Shown piece by piece: positions 9,527 through 21,235 of a stretch of DNA of 64,000 bases. The notes under the pieces were generated by a model. It worked only from the letters and a program-made list of their open reading frames with translations. It had not been told where the DNA came from and did not search any database. Location: contig NC_063022.1 in NCBI RefSeq assembly GCF_020509005.1, positions 1,550,001 through 1,614,000 of the forward strand, in the 5' to 3' direction. This DNA is from Fulvia fulva (lineage: Eukaryota > Ascomycota > Dothideomycetes > Mycosphaerellales > Mycosphaerellaceae). The position numbers and the translations under genes are program-made. Numbering within the stretch: the first letter of the stretch is position 1; every line of letters starts with the position of its first letter.

Positions 9527-12500
9527 ATGGATCATGAAAGGACCTTAAAGATCCTTGAAGCTCAAGAAGCCAGGTTGGATCCCTCTAAGGCTGAGTATGG
9601 CATGGCAGCCACCTGGGTCAAGCCCTCAGGTCTAGCAAGACCACTCTCCTGCCTTCTCTGTGAGAAGGATCATCTGATCAAGGACTGCCCTAGTTTGCCT
9701 GAGGCAAGAAAGGTCCTTAGATCTCATTCCCAACCACCATCTTCCCAGAATACAACACATGTTAAGACGAAGAGAACTCCACCACCCACTTCAAGGAGGA
9801 CACCAAGAGAGAAGTCCTCTATGGAAGAACTTAAGAAAATGGTGAAGAAACTCAGCTCTGACATGCTGTCACTCCAGAAGAACCAGGCCCAGTCTTATAC
9901 CTCTAAAGCAAAGAAGACTGGAAAAGGTTTCTCCGCCCAAGAGTCACCATGCAGCTCATCCCCAGAGACAATGTCTGATGATGATGAGTATGATGAAGTG
10001 GCTCACTCAACTGCAGAAGTCCAAGGCAAGTTCCCCTCGTCAGAGTGGTTACTTGACTCCTGTGCTTCATCCCATATGACTGACCAAAGCTGCCTCTTTA
10101 GATCTATGACTCCCTTGACAAGGAAGAAATGGATCAAAGTGGGAGGTGGGTTTTTATTGGCCACTCATATTGGGAATGCAGAGATGAGTGGGAGAGCTGG
10201 CAGAAAAGTTGTTTTGGAAGATGTCCTGCTTGTACCTAAGCTAGGAGTGAACCTGGTTTCATGGAACCAGTTTAGCAAGCAGTTTGGTGTGCAACCTCCA
10301 TCATTTTCCCTTGTTTCCCCCTCTGGTGAGACTGTTGTCCAGACAAAGCTCCTTGGGGGGGTTCCATTCATTGATGAGATTTCTCCTCTCCTACAAGAAC
10401 GGGCACATTACTCATCATGTGCACCACCAATGGAGAATGCCTTTGTGACTGCTCAATCAGAGACCGACCTGAAGCAGTGGGAGCTTTGGCATAGAAGATT
10501 TGCACACTTTGGGAAGAATTTGCTCCAGAATCTTCACAAGGTAACAGACTTGAAAGAACCCATTCCTATCCCTAAGGATGGCTTTCACCAGTGCAGAGTA
10601 TGCTCAATAGCAAAGATGAAGAAGTACAAAGGCAAAGTTACAGAGAGAAGACCTGAAAGACTTGCCCTTGTATCTATTGACATATGTGGCCCACTACCAA
10701 TCTCAAGACTAGGATTCAAATACTGGCTTGAGATTGTTGACAACTTCTCTAGGAAGAAGTGGACCTTTCCTCTTAGGAAAAGAGAAGATGCTCCAGTTGC
10801 TCTCCAGAACTGGAAGATCGAAGCAGAGAGGAAATCATCAGCGCAGCTGAAAGCAGTAAGACTTGACAATGCAAAAGAACTTATTGCATTAGTGAAGCAG
10901 TGGGAGAAGGATTTGGGGATTGGGCTCGAGCCGACTGAGGCATACAACTCTCTACAGAATGGACCAGTTGAGAGGTCAATACAAACCTCAGAGGACTCTA
11001 TAAGGGCAATGCTTGAAGAGGCTAAAATGCCGGTTGAATTTTGGCCTGAAGCACTAGAGGCCCAAACTTATATGAGGAACAAACTGCCAAATGGCCCAGA
11101 TTACGATGGGTTCAAGGTTTCACCAGATGAGGCTTTTGATGGTATCAAACCGACCATCAACCATTTGAAAGTTTGGGGATGCAAAGCTGTTGTCTATATG
11201 GACACAAGATCCCAACCTCAATGGGCAAGAAGTGACAAGCTAATGAATAGGGGTAAAGAAGCAGTGTTTATTGGGTATGTTGAAAACACAGCTAAAGCCT
11301 GGCTCTTTTGGGAACCAGACATGAGAGCTGTTAAACAACACACACATGCAGACTTCTTTGAGGACCAGCCTGGAGGTGATATGGGTCTCAATGTTCCAAC
11401 ATTGAATCTACCAAGCAGTGCACCAGCTAGGAAGCCCTTAGGAAGGCCGAGGAAGAACGTATCCTTAGGACAATCTACCTACCATTCAGGCGTCCATCAG
11501 AGCCCCCCCGAAATAGATCAGCCAGTTGAGAGCCCTAAAGTCGCTCAGCCGAGAAAGCTGTTTGTGCAACTTCCCCAGCCTCCGGAGAACGTAGGGGAAT
11601 TTCAGAAAATCGATCAGCCAATTGAGAGAAGCTCCCTAGATCCCCAGGAAATAGACGTTACTAGGTCACAAGTGACGGTCCCTAAATCATCCCTTGGAAA
11701 GAGAAAGGCTGACTATGATGTTGAGGGCTATGACATGAAACAGAAAGCCCCAAGATCCATGGTCCCTAAGCCCGAACTAACCACTGAAGTGGGAGAAGCA
11801 ATGGACCTCTCAGAGAACCTTGCTGCTTTTCACCAAGCTTTCTTTGCAGCCATGCAATCAGTGGACAGTTCAATACCATGGGATAGCGAATTCCTGGAAG
11901 AAGTTGAGGAAATGGCCTTTGCAGCAACTGTAGAAGCCATTGCATACAAGCAAGAGGTCCCAATTCCAAAATCCTACAAGGATGCTGTGAATGACAAGAA
12001 ATGGGGACATCTTTGGAAGGAAGCAATCCAAAAGGAACTAGATGCTCTACAGAGTAACAACACCTGGGAAAATTCTGTTCCACCAAAAGGAGCAAATCTG
12101 GTTACATCAAGATGGGTCTTTGATATTAAGAGAAGCATTAGTGGAGCTATTGAAAAGTTCAAGGCTAGACTAGTTGCAAGGGGCTTCTCACAGAAGTTTG
12201 GTGTTGACTTTATGGAGACATTTGCACCTACAGTAAGACAGGACACCCTTAGGGTGTTTATGGCTATTGTGTGTAAGAAGGATCTTCATCTTCACCAAGT
12301 GGATGTGAACAATGCATTCACAGAAAGCACCCTCTATGAAGACATCTTCATGTTACCACCACCAGGAGTTGAGCTTCCACCAAACATGGTGTTCAAAATC
12401 CTCAAAAGCTTGTATGGACTTAAGCAAGCAGCTAGAGATTGGAATCAACTCTGTGTGTCAAAGCTCAGAGAGATTGGATTCACACAGTCAGAAGTGGATC

Positions 12501-13561
12501 CATGCCTACTTATCCATAAGAAGAGGGAGATCATAATCCTTATACATGTGGATGACATTCCAATTGCTGCACCAAAGTTGACAGATGTTCTCTGGTTCAA
12601 AAGAGAACTTGGCAAGATCTTCAAGATCAAAGATCTAGGTGAACCTGAAAAGATCCTTGGCATGAGAGTCACAAGGGACAGGAAGAGAGGAATCCTGAAA
12701 CTTGACCAAGGACACTTTGTTAGGGACAGCCTAGCCAAGATGGGAATGAACCATGAGAAGGCAGCACCTACACACTCACCTATGGACAGCTATGAGGCCC
12801 TCAAACCTTCAAGCCACATGGATGAGAGGTGTGACAAGGCAGAGTACCAGAGTATTAATGGTACTTGGATGTGGCCAGCAACAATCACAAGGCCAGACAT
12901 TGCTTTTGCCCTAGGAAGGATGAGCTCATTTGTGAGTGACCCATCCACCTACCACATGAAGGCTTTGAAGAAGATCACTAGGTACCTAAGATCATACCCT
13001 GATCTAGGACTTCAGTTCTCAAAGTCTGGAAAAGGACACCTTATTGGATACTGTGATTCTGATTATGCAATGGACAAAGCAGACAGAGTCTCAATCCTTG
13101 GGTATGTCTTCTTCCTCTGTGGGGCACCAGTTTCTTGGATGAGCAAGAAGCAAAAGTCTATAGCAACATCCACAATGGAGGCTGAATACATGGCTATGAA
13201 TGCATGTGCGAAGCAGTCCCAATTCCTAGCTTCACTGCTAAGGGAAATGGATTGTCCAGAGTTAGTGGGAGACTGTTCCCATCAACCAAGAATCACTGGA
13301 AACCAGGAGACTGTATCAAATTTGAGACCAGTCCAATTAAGAGGTGACAATCAAGCTGCCCTCACCCTAGTGAAAGATGCACATGTTCATGACAAGTCGA
13401 AGCACATTGTCATTGCCTATAACGCTGTTAGGAAACTTTGGTGGAGGAGGCTTATTGCTGTTGAGTACACCCCAACCTCTGAGATGGTTGCAGACGGGTT
13501 TACAAAACCAAAGACTGGTCCGCACTTCCAGAGGTTTGTAAGCCAGCTGAACCTGTCATAA
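9527..13561 (+). CDS. Copia-A nucleocapsid-protease-integrase-RT-RNase H polyprotein
   Basis: An open frame of 1344 codons, in frame with Gag. Residues 42-54 form a zinc knuckle (C42, C45, H49, C54). The protease site is LLDSCASSHM at 175-184, where the usual D-S/T-G-A reads D177-S-C-A. Integrase has the H322/H327 and CRVC zinc site and acidic residues D385, D447 and E482 (the last in QNGPVERS). RT spans about 860-1090, with the catalytic pair in IHVDD (D1009, D1010). RNase H starts with D1177 (GYCDSDYA) and includes SKKQKS..TMEAEY and GDNQAA. All catalytic residues I looked for are present, so the enzymes may still be active if the polyprotein is made. It contains the internal ATG used here as the frame start, but its true start is probably that of Gag at 8930. 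Confidence 0.93.
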   Translation: MDHERTLKILEAQEARLDPSKAEYGMAATWVKPSGLARPLSCLLCEKDHLIKDCPSLPEARKVLRSHSQPPSSQNTTHVKTKRTPPPTSRRTPREKSSMEELKKMVKKLSSDMLSLQKNQAQSYTSKAKKTGKGFSAQESPCSSSPETMSDDDEYDEVAHSTAEVQGKFPSSEWLLDSCASSHMTDQSCLFRSMTPLTRKKWIKVGGGFLLATHIGNAEMSGRAGRKVVLEDVLLVPKLGVNLVSWNQFSKQFGVQPPSFSLVSPSGETVVQTKLLGGVPFIDEISPLLQERAHYSSCAPPMENAFVTAQSETDLKQWELWHRRFAHFGKNLLQNLHKVTDLKEPIPIPKDGFHQCRVCSIAKMKKYKGKVTERRPERLALVSIDICGPLPISRLGFKYWLEIVDNFSRKKWTFPLRKREDAPVALQNWKIEAERKSSAQLKAVRLDNAKELIALVKQWEKDLGIGLEPTEAYNSLQNGPVERSIQTSEDSIRAMLEEAKMPVEFWPEALEAQTYMRNKLPNGPDYDGFKVSPDEAFDGIKPTINHLKVWGCKAVVYMDTRSQPQWARSDKLMNRGKEAVFIGYVENTAKAWLFWEPDMRAVKQHTHADFFEDQPGGDMGLNVPTLNLPSSAPARKPLGRPRKNVSLGQSTYHSGVHQSPPEIDQPVESPKVAQPRKLFVQLPQPPENVGEFQKIDQPIERSSLDPQEIDVTRSQVTVPKSSLGKRKADYDVEGYDMKQKAPRSMVPKPELTTEVGEAMDLSENLAAFHQAFFAAMQSVDSSIPWDSEFLEEVEEMAFAATVEAIAYKQEVPIPKSYKDAVNDKKWGHLWKEAIQKELDALQSNNTWENSVPPKGANLVTSRWVFDIKRSISGAIEKFKARLVARGFSQKFGVDFMETFAPTVRQDTLRVFMAIVCKKDLHLHQVDVNNAFTESTLYEDIFMLPPPGVELPPNMVFKILKSLYGLKQAARDWNQLCVSKLREIGFTQSEVDPCLLIHKKREIIILIHVDDIPIAAPKLTDVLWFKRELGKIFKIKDLGEPEKILGMRVTRDRKRGILKLDQGHFVRDSLAKMGMNHEKAAPTHSPMDSYEALKPSSHMDERCDKAEYQSINGTWMWPATITRPDIAFALGRMSSFVSDPSTYHMKALKKITRYLRSYPDLGLQFSKSGKGHLIGYCDSDYAMDKADRVSILGYVFFLCGAPVSWMSKKQKSIATSTMEAEYMAMNACAKQSQFLASLLREMDCPELVGDCSHQPRITGNQETVSNLRPVQLRGDNQAALTLVKDAHVHDKSKHIVIAYNAVRKLWWRRLIAVEYTPTSEMVADGFTKPKTGPHFQRFVSQLNLS

Positions 13562-13613
13562 AAAGGTCCAAGTACTATTGACAGGAGGTGAGCAGACTGT
13601 AACCTCCCATACG

Positions 13614-13626
13614 AGATGAGTGGGAG
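13614..13626 (+). other. Polypurine tract before Copia-A 3' LTR
   Basis: The purine-rich stretch AGATGAGTGGGAG directly precedes the TGTTAAG of the 3' LTR. It is the expected plus-strand primer position. It is interrupted by two T residues, which is common in Copia elements. Confidence 0.6.
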
Positions 13627-13861
13627 TGTTAAGATGTAGCATCTCAAAGGGAGTCAACAATCAGGAAGTGATCTGGCAGCCTGAGGCATCCACGATGACT
13701 CAGCTTGTAGGGAGATACCTTCTCTCCCCTTTAGCTTAGATAGACATCCAACACAATCAACATATTGGTTCCTGATATATTACTACATGCTCGTGCTATC
13801 AGTCAGTTAAAGATTGATCTCTTACTCCACTCCGCTACTATCCACCCGTACCTGTTTAACA
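13627..13861 (+). repeat. Copia-A 3' LTR (235 bp)
   Basis: Same length and ends as the 5' LTR. It carries the RIP-form base at five of the 11 differing positions (for example TACTAC against TGCTGC). It is followed by AAAAG at 13862-13866. Confidence 0.95.
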
Positions 13862-14188
13862 AAAAGCGACCTTACTTTACGTTCCGCTTACCTAACTAAC
13901 GATATAGTCTAAACTATACTAGACGCCGAAGTATACTACGGTAGTAAGAGACGTAAGGAGAGCCCGTGTAGTATAGACGAGTAGCTATAGCGAGGAGGCC
14001 TAGAACGTATATAGAGAGGTATACTAATATAAGAAAGCTACAATACGGAGGGAGAAAGTAGTCGGCTAGAGAGCTATAGTATAAGAAATCGCCGATAAGC
14101 TAGCGAGGATATAGAAGCTAGCGAAATAGGCCCGATAGGACCCTATATAGAGCCCCTCCTTCTCTATCCTAGCGCTATAATCGCCTAG
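13862..14188 (+). mobile_element. LINE-A copy B, segment 3
   Basis: The first five bases are the right target duplication of Copia-A. The sequence then continues the LINE-A ORF2 (aligned with about 23709-24035 of the full-length copy), covering the linker between endonuclease and RT. It is cut by the gypsy-2 LTR at 14189. It is dead by stops. Confidence 0.78.
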
Positions 14189-14514
14189 TATAGACGACTA
14201 ACCACTCTAGTAAGTAAGGGCGCGCCTAGTGACCCTATAATAGCTTACGCGTAGGTATATATACTTGTCGGTCCGCGGGCCGTAAAATATATATAGTGAT
14301 CCTAAAAAAAGATAATAAATCTGAAATTTTTAGATTCCTATATTTTGCCTTATAGAGAGATTCTTTATAAATGCTAGCTTCCTACTAAGGTCGCCTCCTA
14401 ACTATATATATCTTAGTAGTACCCCTATATACCCCCGCTACGTAATTAACCATTAAAGGTTAACGAGATTCGACGCGCAAATTTCAGGGTCTAAAGGGGG
14501 CCCCTAGCTCGTCA
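14189..14514 (-). repeat. gypsy-2 3' LTR (326 bp)
   Basis: On the minus strand it begins TGACGAGCTAGG and ends at the RIP-altered form of ..GTCGTCTACA. A second copy of 324 bp is at 33188-33511. A purine-rich tract (AGAGGAGGA on the minus strand) sits just inside at about 14520-14535, where a 3' LTR needs it. The pair brackets about 19 kb. Confidence 0.75.
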
Positions 14515-16831
14515 ATATATCCTCCTCTATTACGAAACTGTCCCTAGTTTCACCTCCGCTACGCCTAATATAAACTAAGAAACTATACCTATAAGTTATA
14601 CGTAAGGAAGGCGGATCTAGCGTCTAGTCAAGTAGTTAGTCTAGAGATATTAAGGAGATCGTAAGTTTATTCTATAAGGGGCTAAGGACGCTAAGTCAAG
14701 GTCTAGTCTTTGTAGTAAGCCTGCTCTCAAATCAAGGATATAGCCTAGAATCTAGTTAAGTACGCTAGAAACTAGGTACTAGAACTAGAAGCTAGTTAAA
14801 TTAAGGTCAGAAACTAAAACTACTAATTGAACTCCTTAGTAAAGGAGGTACGACTAGGAAGTAAGAGCCTCCTTCTAAGCATTTTTCTAAAGGCTAATAT
14901 ATATCTATTGTACTAGTAAACTATAAGTTAGGGAACTCCTTACGCCTAAAAAAAGAAACAATGAAATCCTATCCCTCCTTTGACCTAAATCCTAGTGAAT
15001 TTGGCCATATCCTCCGTAGTAAGGTTATAAGGCCGTACCTATAGTCTCGTCGGCTTAGATTCTAGTTCTAGAAGTGTAGCAGCTCTATTAATGCCTATTA
15101 GAAGTATATCGTCATCCTCTTCGTCGTTAGATTCGGACGTAGTAGGTCTGTTCTCGTTCGGAAGATTGCCTTTTTCGACATTCGTAATATTAACCCTATC
15201 CTCTAGCGCTATAATGTCTTTAGCTTTAGAAAGATCAAGCTCCGGGTCTAGTCTTAACTATAGGATTAGCTTTAGGTTCTCTCGGGCTTATATACCCTTT
15301 AACCTCGTACAATTAAGCTCTTTGAGGATATATATACTAAACCCCGAGTACACCTTAGCTATACGATACGGCCTAAGCTAGCGGTAACTAATCTTTCTAG
15401 ATAAGTCATCCTTATACGGCTTGTCGAACTTGACTATAAGATCCCCGACCTAGAACCCCTAGAAGTTAATACTACGTTTAGTATCGAAGTATTCCTTACT
15501 TAGGGTACGAAGCGTTACTCTTCGTAACTATGACTCCTAAAGACTTATGTCCCGTACCTATAAGTAACGCGCCCGAATAGCTAATAGCTCCTCCATTAAT
15601 CTAATAGATCCCTATTTATAGTTCGCCTATATCGGGTATTCTACCTCGATCGGGAGAATAGTACGATAGCTATATAGAACCTCCGCCGGCGTTATACCCG
15701 TAATTCTAGATACCGTAGTTCTATTAGCCTAAAGTACCGTAGTAATCTATCGTTCCTAGGACTTATAGGTGTTCTTAGTAAGCTTAGCTAATATAGCTAG
15801 AATAGGTCGATATCCTACTTCTATAGTTATATTCAACTACGGATAGTAGGGTAAGATCCGGATATACTTAATACCTATACTAATAAGTATCCTCTCTACC
15901 TCCCCTTTGTTAATACTAGCGTTATTAAGCATAATCTTATAGTAGTATCTCTACCGGCTAAATACTATCTCGTATAAGAACTAAGTAATCGCCCGCGAAT
16001 TAAGAGACTTCCGTACGACCTTCGCCTTAATCTACCTACTTAGAGCTTCTCGGGCAATAAGTAAGTACCCGTTTCTATATACGTAGACGGGATCGTAGTA
16101 ATACCTCTCTCCTATAACCTACTAAGTCGATAAGTACATTTCTCCTACTCTCTAGTTACCTTCGCGAAAGTTATAAGGAGCATAAGTCCTTACCTAATTC
16201 GATACGTCGGAGAAGTAGCCCTCCTAGTAATACCGGCTAGTAATAAGATTATATACTAGCTCGGTACTCCGGTAACTATACTTTTTATAACAGTATATTA
16301 CGATCTCTTTCTAAGTATTATTATCGTCTACTACTAGCTATATCGGTACACCCCTTCGCCGCTAATAAAACAAGAGCTCGTTTCTTAAGTAGTACCGAGG
16401 ACTCTTCTTAATAAGGTTTCGATACTTAGCCCTAGTAACCCCTTCCGGTCGTGTTTAATATTCTAGAATATAAGCTATAAGCTCGGAATTATTACTATAC
16501 TAGAGTTCGAGGAGTCTTTTACGCTCTAGAATAACGGGGAAAGTATTAACTAGCTCGGCGTAACGGAAGAATTTGTCGTTAGTTATCTTATTAATGTTAT
16601 CGTTAGGTTCCGTAAGCTCCTTAGCTATAGGTAGTTTACGAGACAGTATATCCGGTCCGGAGTACTTCTTCCTATCGATATGCCTTACTTTAAAGGTAAA
16701 TAGCCGGATCTAAGTAACCTACCTTACTATTATAGAGTTTAGAATGTCGGATACTAGCCGATTTAACTACTATACTAGCGTTTTAGTATTAACTTCGAGG
16801 ATAAAGTCTACTCCTACGAGGTAGCGCTTTT
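14515..16831 (-). mobile_element. gypsy-2 pol, RNase H and integrase part, degraded
   Basis: Read on the minus strand after allowing for RIP stops, the right part (about 16560-16830) gives an RNase H end with LVQQLNRP-, TQIRLFTFKVRHIDRKK- and SGPDILSRK-like blocks. These are typical of Ty3/gypsy RNase H followed by the spacer. Further left come an integrase zinc region (about 16180-16300) and an integrase core, then a C-terminal part reaching the LTR at 14514. No reading frame longer than about 100 codons remains. The RT domain that should lie to the right is missing, because gypsy-1 starts at 16832. Confidence 0.7.
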
Positions 16832-16879
16832 AGCCGGGCCGACGTAGCTATAGTAAGGGGTCGCGGGCTACCCGTAATA
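16832..16879 (-). repeat. gypsy-1 3' LTR remnant (48 bp)
   Basis: Matches the first 48 bp of the 184-bp LTR on the minus strand (TATTACGGGTAGCCCGCG..). The rest is cut off at the junction with gypsy-2. A G-rich tract (AGAGGGGGAGTAC on the minus strand) lies just inside, as at 943-955. Confidence 0.75.
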
Positions 16880-19800
16880 GTACTCCCCCTCTTAAAACAC
16901 GCCTTAGTCCTCTAAGCGTTATCTACCTTATAAGGCTACTTACCTATCGAGCTCTATAATCGTACAAACGCCTAATCATCCTCTAGTACCCTATCGTCAT
17001 CCGATAATATCGTATTCGCTCTATTAATACTATCCTCGACCGGTTTCCTTCGAGAAACATATTGCCTAGTTAGCTAGCTTACCCTAGACCTAAGTCTGTC
17101 TTCGGCTAGTACTCGCGTATAATCCTTATAACTAAAGTTAGGTATCATTATAGGCTCTATAGGCTCTACTCGAGTATCGACTATATACGAAGTAGATTCT
17201 ATTAGAGGTAAGGCTCGAGGCGACTTATTCGTAACGGTGTCTTTCGGAATAACCTTGATCGTATTGAGCCCGAGCACCTTAGTAGCTAGTAGGGACTAGT
17301 TAGATAGAGCTACAAAGCCTATAGGCGTAGATAACTCCGGCCGGTTATAGTAGAAGTCTATAATAGCGGCGGCTACGTGTTTAAGTATATCCTCTATAGG
17401 TTACTAGGTCTTACTATCCTCCTCGTTCTAATATTTAGCCTATTTTACCTTATACTATATATCTACCTTACGCTTATACCCCTTCCTTACCTTGCCTACC
17501 CGCTTACGGGTATATAAATTAAGGATCTTTTCTACCTCGTATATATACGTAGGTACTACTACTATATCGGCTACTATATTAGCCTCGGTAGTATTAGGTT
17601 CGATAATTATTAGTAGTAGCGGCGCTAGATACTACCCTTTAAGTAGTAGGAAATCGGGGTGGTCGGCTCGTTATAGTAGTAAGGTATAGAAGCAGTTATT
17701 AAGTCCTACTAGAGCGTCTAATAGTTTTAGTCGATAAGAGAGTCTAGCCGGTATAGTTTCCGTAATCTAGTAAGGGCCGGTATATCTCCTATCTAGCTTC
17801 TTAGATAGTCGAGTCGTACGGATGTTCTTAGTACTAAGATATACCTAATCACCTACCTTATAGTCTAGAGGAATGCTTCGGTAGCGGTTTACTACTTCTA
17901 CTTAGAGAGCTTATAACATTCGTATATTCTCTTAAAGGTACTTATAAAGCTCGTAAGTTCGACGTATAAAGGTTTCTACTAATTGCGTATCTAGTCGCTA
18001 GAGAGTGGTTAGTCCTCCCTCCTTTCTAGCGTTTAGGTCAACTCGCTCTATAAACTTAGGGTTGTAGCCTAAGGTAGCGTAGAACGGCGACATACTAGTA
18101 GTCTTAGATAGGTAATTATTGATCGCGAACTAAGTAAGGTATAGCTATTCTACCTAGTTATCCTATACCTTATTAGTAAATATACGAAGATACTATTCTA
18201 TCGCCTAGTTAGTACGTTCTGACTGTCTATTAGTTTCTAGGTAATACGAAGAACTTAGCTTACGATTTATACGGAGCATCTTATAGAGTTTCTTCTAGAA
18301 GGTAGTAACCTACTACTTACTACGGTCTAATATAATAGTGTTAGGAAACCCGCGCCGACAGAATATATATTTAAGGAAAAGCCTTGCCGCATTCTATACT
18401 ATTATCGCGCTAATAGGGATCAGCTCGACTTTCTTAGTAAGCCTATTAGTAACGGTCATAATGTTGTTATAGACTATACCGTTAAGAGTACTATCTAGGA
18501 GTCCGATAACGAAGTCGACTACAATGTGTTTATAAGGCCGATCTAGAATAGGAAGTAGCTATAATAATCCTAGTAGCTAGGAGTATAGAGATTTTGTTAT
18601 ACGGTAGGTACGGTAATTCGCGGTATATCTACGTACGGATCTCGCTAATCTAGGCTAGTAGAATTCACGTACTACGAGTTTATAAGTACGAGCTCGTCCT
18701 AGATAGCCTACTACTAGAGCGTTATAGTTTATCTTGATTATCCTAGTCTATAAGGCTTAGTTATTTAGTACCTATAAGCTCTAGCCGTCGTATTAATTTC
18801 GAATATATAGTAGGTCGCTATCTACTTTATAGTATACTAGGTGAATCTTCGCTCTCTATAGTAGTGTAGGAGTACGGTCTTTCTGTAGGTCCTTAATCGC
18901 GGTCTTAAGCTCGTTATCGGTTACGTACGCCGTCGATATTCGATACTCGAGTTCGGCTTCCCGCGAACTTTTACGCGTCGCCGGTTATTTAGTAGGCGTA
19001 TCTCGTTCTATAGGCATAAACTCTTTACCTTTAGGGTTCAGCTATACTAGTTCCTCTTCTTCCGGCGTATCTTCTACTATTACCTATAGTAAGGCGATCT
19101 TAAGGAATCGCTTAGGAGGTAGTAATGTCTAATACTAATACTAGTTCCGAGGGTCGTCTGCCCCCTACGGAAGGTCCTAGCTACGTCTCGTTAGGCTATC
19201 TAGCTTTATACCTTAAAGTCCTAGACGGCATATTATCTTAAAGTTGAACTATAATAAGAACTGAGCCTAACGCGCTTGTCGCCGATTTAGCTACTTTGTC
19301 TTTATAAAGTATTCTAGGTTCTTAAAGTCGGTGTAAATCTTAACTAGCTATAAGTCCTTATTATCTACCTTATAGGCGAGCTCGGGTCTCTATTCCTTAA
19401 AAGCCTTAATAATAGCTAATAGTTCCTTATTATAGATTTTATAATTACACTCCTATAGACTTAACTTCTTCGAGTAGAAGGCTATAGGATATAGTACACT
19501 ATTCTCGTTATACTACGAAAGCACGCCGGCGTTTATAAAATCTAAAGAATCTGTCTCTACTACTATTTCCCTACCTAGTACGTAATGTACGAGCATACCG
19601 GCTTTACTAAACGTAGCTTTTAAATTGTTAAAGGCTCGTTAGCAATCTAGTGACTATTAAATCCTTCTGTTCTTATAATTACTTAGTTCGTCCGACTTAG
19701 TCAGGTTTGTAAGAGGAGTAGCTATACGCGAAAATGCTTCGATAAACCGCCTATAGAAGTTAGTAAATCTAAGGAAGGCCTAGACATCCTTTAGGTTCTA

Positions 19801-21220
19801 AGGAGCTTCCTATGTCTAAATATATTCGAGTTTCTCGGGGTCTATCTCGATGCCGTTAGGGGTTATAATTAGCCTAAGATACTTCACCTTCTATAAGTAG
19901 AATTCGCTTTTGTCGATGTCTACTATAAGTCCTATATCGCGTAGCTTAGTAAGAACCTTCCGTACGTATTTAATGTGCTCCTCTAAGGTATTACTAAAGA
20001 TAAGTACGTTATCTAGGTAGGCCGACATAAAGTCGTCTAGGTGTTCTTATAAGACCTTATTAATGTATAATTAGGACGATACTAGTCCGTTATACAAGCC
20101 GAATAGCAACACTAGACACTCGTAGATGCCGTATCGTGTCGCAAACGCCGTTAACTACTCGTGCCCTTTAGCTATCCGTAACTTGTTAAAGGCTACTATA
20201 ATATCTAGCTTCGTAAAGTACTTCTTACCGTATATACGGTTAAGTGTCTCTTATATTAAGGGAATCGGATACCGGTTCTTAATAGTGATCGTATTTAAGG
20301 CTCTATAGTCGATATAAACACGCAGCCCACCTCTAGGCTTACGTACTACTAGTACTAGTATAGGAGACTAGCTCGTCTTTTACCCTACTTTCCGTACCTT
20401 CCCTTTAGATATTTACTCGTCTAGCTATTTCTTGACTACCTCGTTCTCCTTCTTAGCTACGCCGTAGGGCTTGCGGTATAGTAGCTCTTATAGACTATTA
20501 GGCTTAATATAAATCTCATAATCTACGCCTAGTCGGTAAGGTAGGAGTCCTTTATAATCCTTAGCTAAGAAAGCGTCCGTAATATCGTAGTATATTAGCG
20601 GCAACTTCTCCTTCGGGTTGTAATTAAACTACTTGTTTAAGAATTAGTCCAGATTATTAGTAGCTATTACACTTAGCTTAAGCTCTCCGCCGTCGCTCTT
20701 ACGCCTAGTAGGCATAATATAGAAGCACTTAGCCCTAGGCCGGTACGCGTACATCCCCTACGCGTATTAAGAAACGCCCTAGCAGTCCACTTCTTCATCG
20801 TCTATGTCTTCTAGGTTATATAATAAGACGTTTAGCTCTGCCCCTCCTACTATAAAGCTCGCTACTTCTCTAGTAAAGGGCTCTAGTCCGTACCGTACTA
20901 GTACCTACTTCTTCTTCTCGCGGTAGTTTAGGGATTATACTATTGTCGATGTCTTAATCTATAGATAGTAACTAAAGTAGTAATCCGATCTAAATGCCAC
21001 CTCGCCTATCTCCTAGAAGATGTTTAGGTTATACGCTATAAGCTACGGTAGGCTAAAGACGATGTCGTATTCGAGGTCGGTAACGTAGTATAACATTTAC
21101 TCGTAATAATCGCCGATAACTACGTCTATAAGGGCCGCGTATATAATCTACCGCGTAGTAGCCGTTCTATCTCCTAGTATTAGTCGTCGGCTTTACGTTA
21201 AAGGGATTAGGGGTATTATA

Positions 21221-21235
21221 TATTTACGTATAGAT
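21221..21235 (+). repeat. Target-site duplication of LINE-A copy C (left)
   Basis: TATTTACGTATAGAT here and TATTTACGTATAAAT at 26330-26344. Twelve bases are identical, and fifteen match with one A/G difference. The length and position fit target-primed insertion of a LINE. Confidence 0.72.

Larger units (their letters stand above)
8247..13861 (+). mobile_element. Copia-A: young, nearly intact Ty1/copia retrotransposon (5615 bp)
   Basis: A complete element: 235-bp LTRs (8247-8481 and 13627-13861, TGTTAAG..TTTAACA), a primer site at 8482, a leader of about 430 bp, a gag-pol frame from 8930 to 13561, a purine-rich stretch before the 3' LTR, and AAAAG target duplications. Domain order is Gag, zinc knuckle, protease, integrase, RT, RNase H, which is the Ty1/copia order. 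Unlike everything around it, CpA and TpG are frequent and the pol frame is open for 1344 codons. The one visible lesion in the coding frame is an in-frame TAG at 9518-9520. It sits inside a RIP-dead LINE, so it arrived after that LINE was mutated. Confidence 0.95.

Noticed and set aside
15091..15381. 96-codon plus-strand frame
   Set aside because: Antisense to gypsy-2 integrase; low-complexity serine start and no domain.
20126..20308. 60-codon plus-strand frame
   Set aside because: Antisense to gypsy-1 RT, whose YLDN box is just upstream at 20008.
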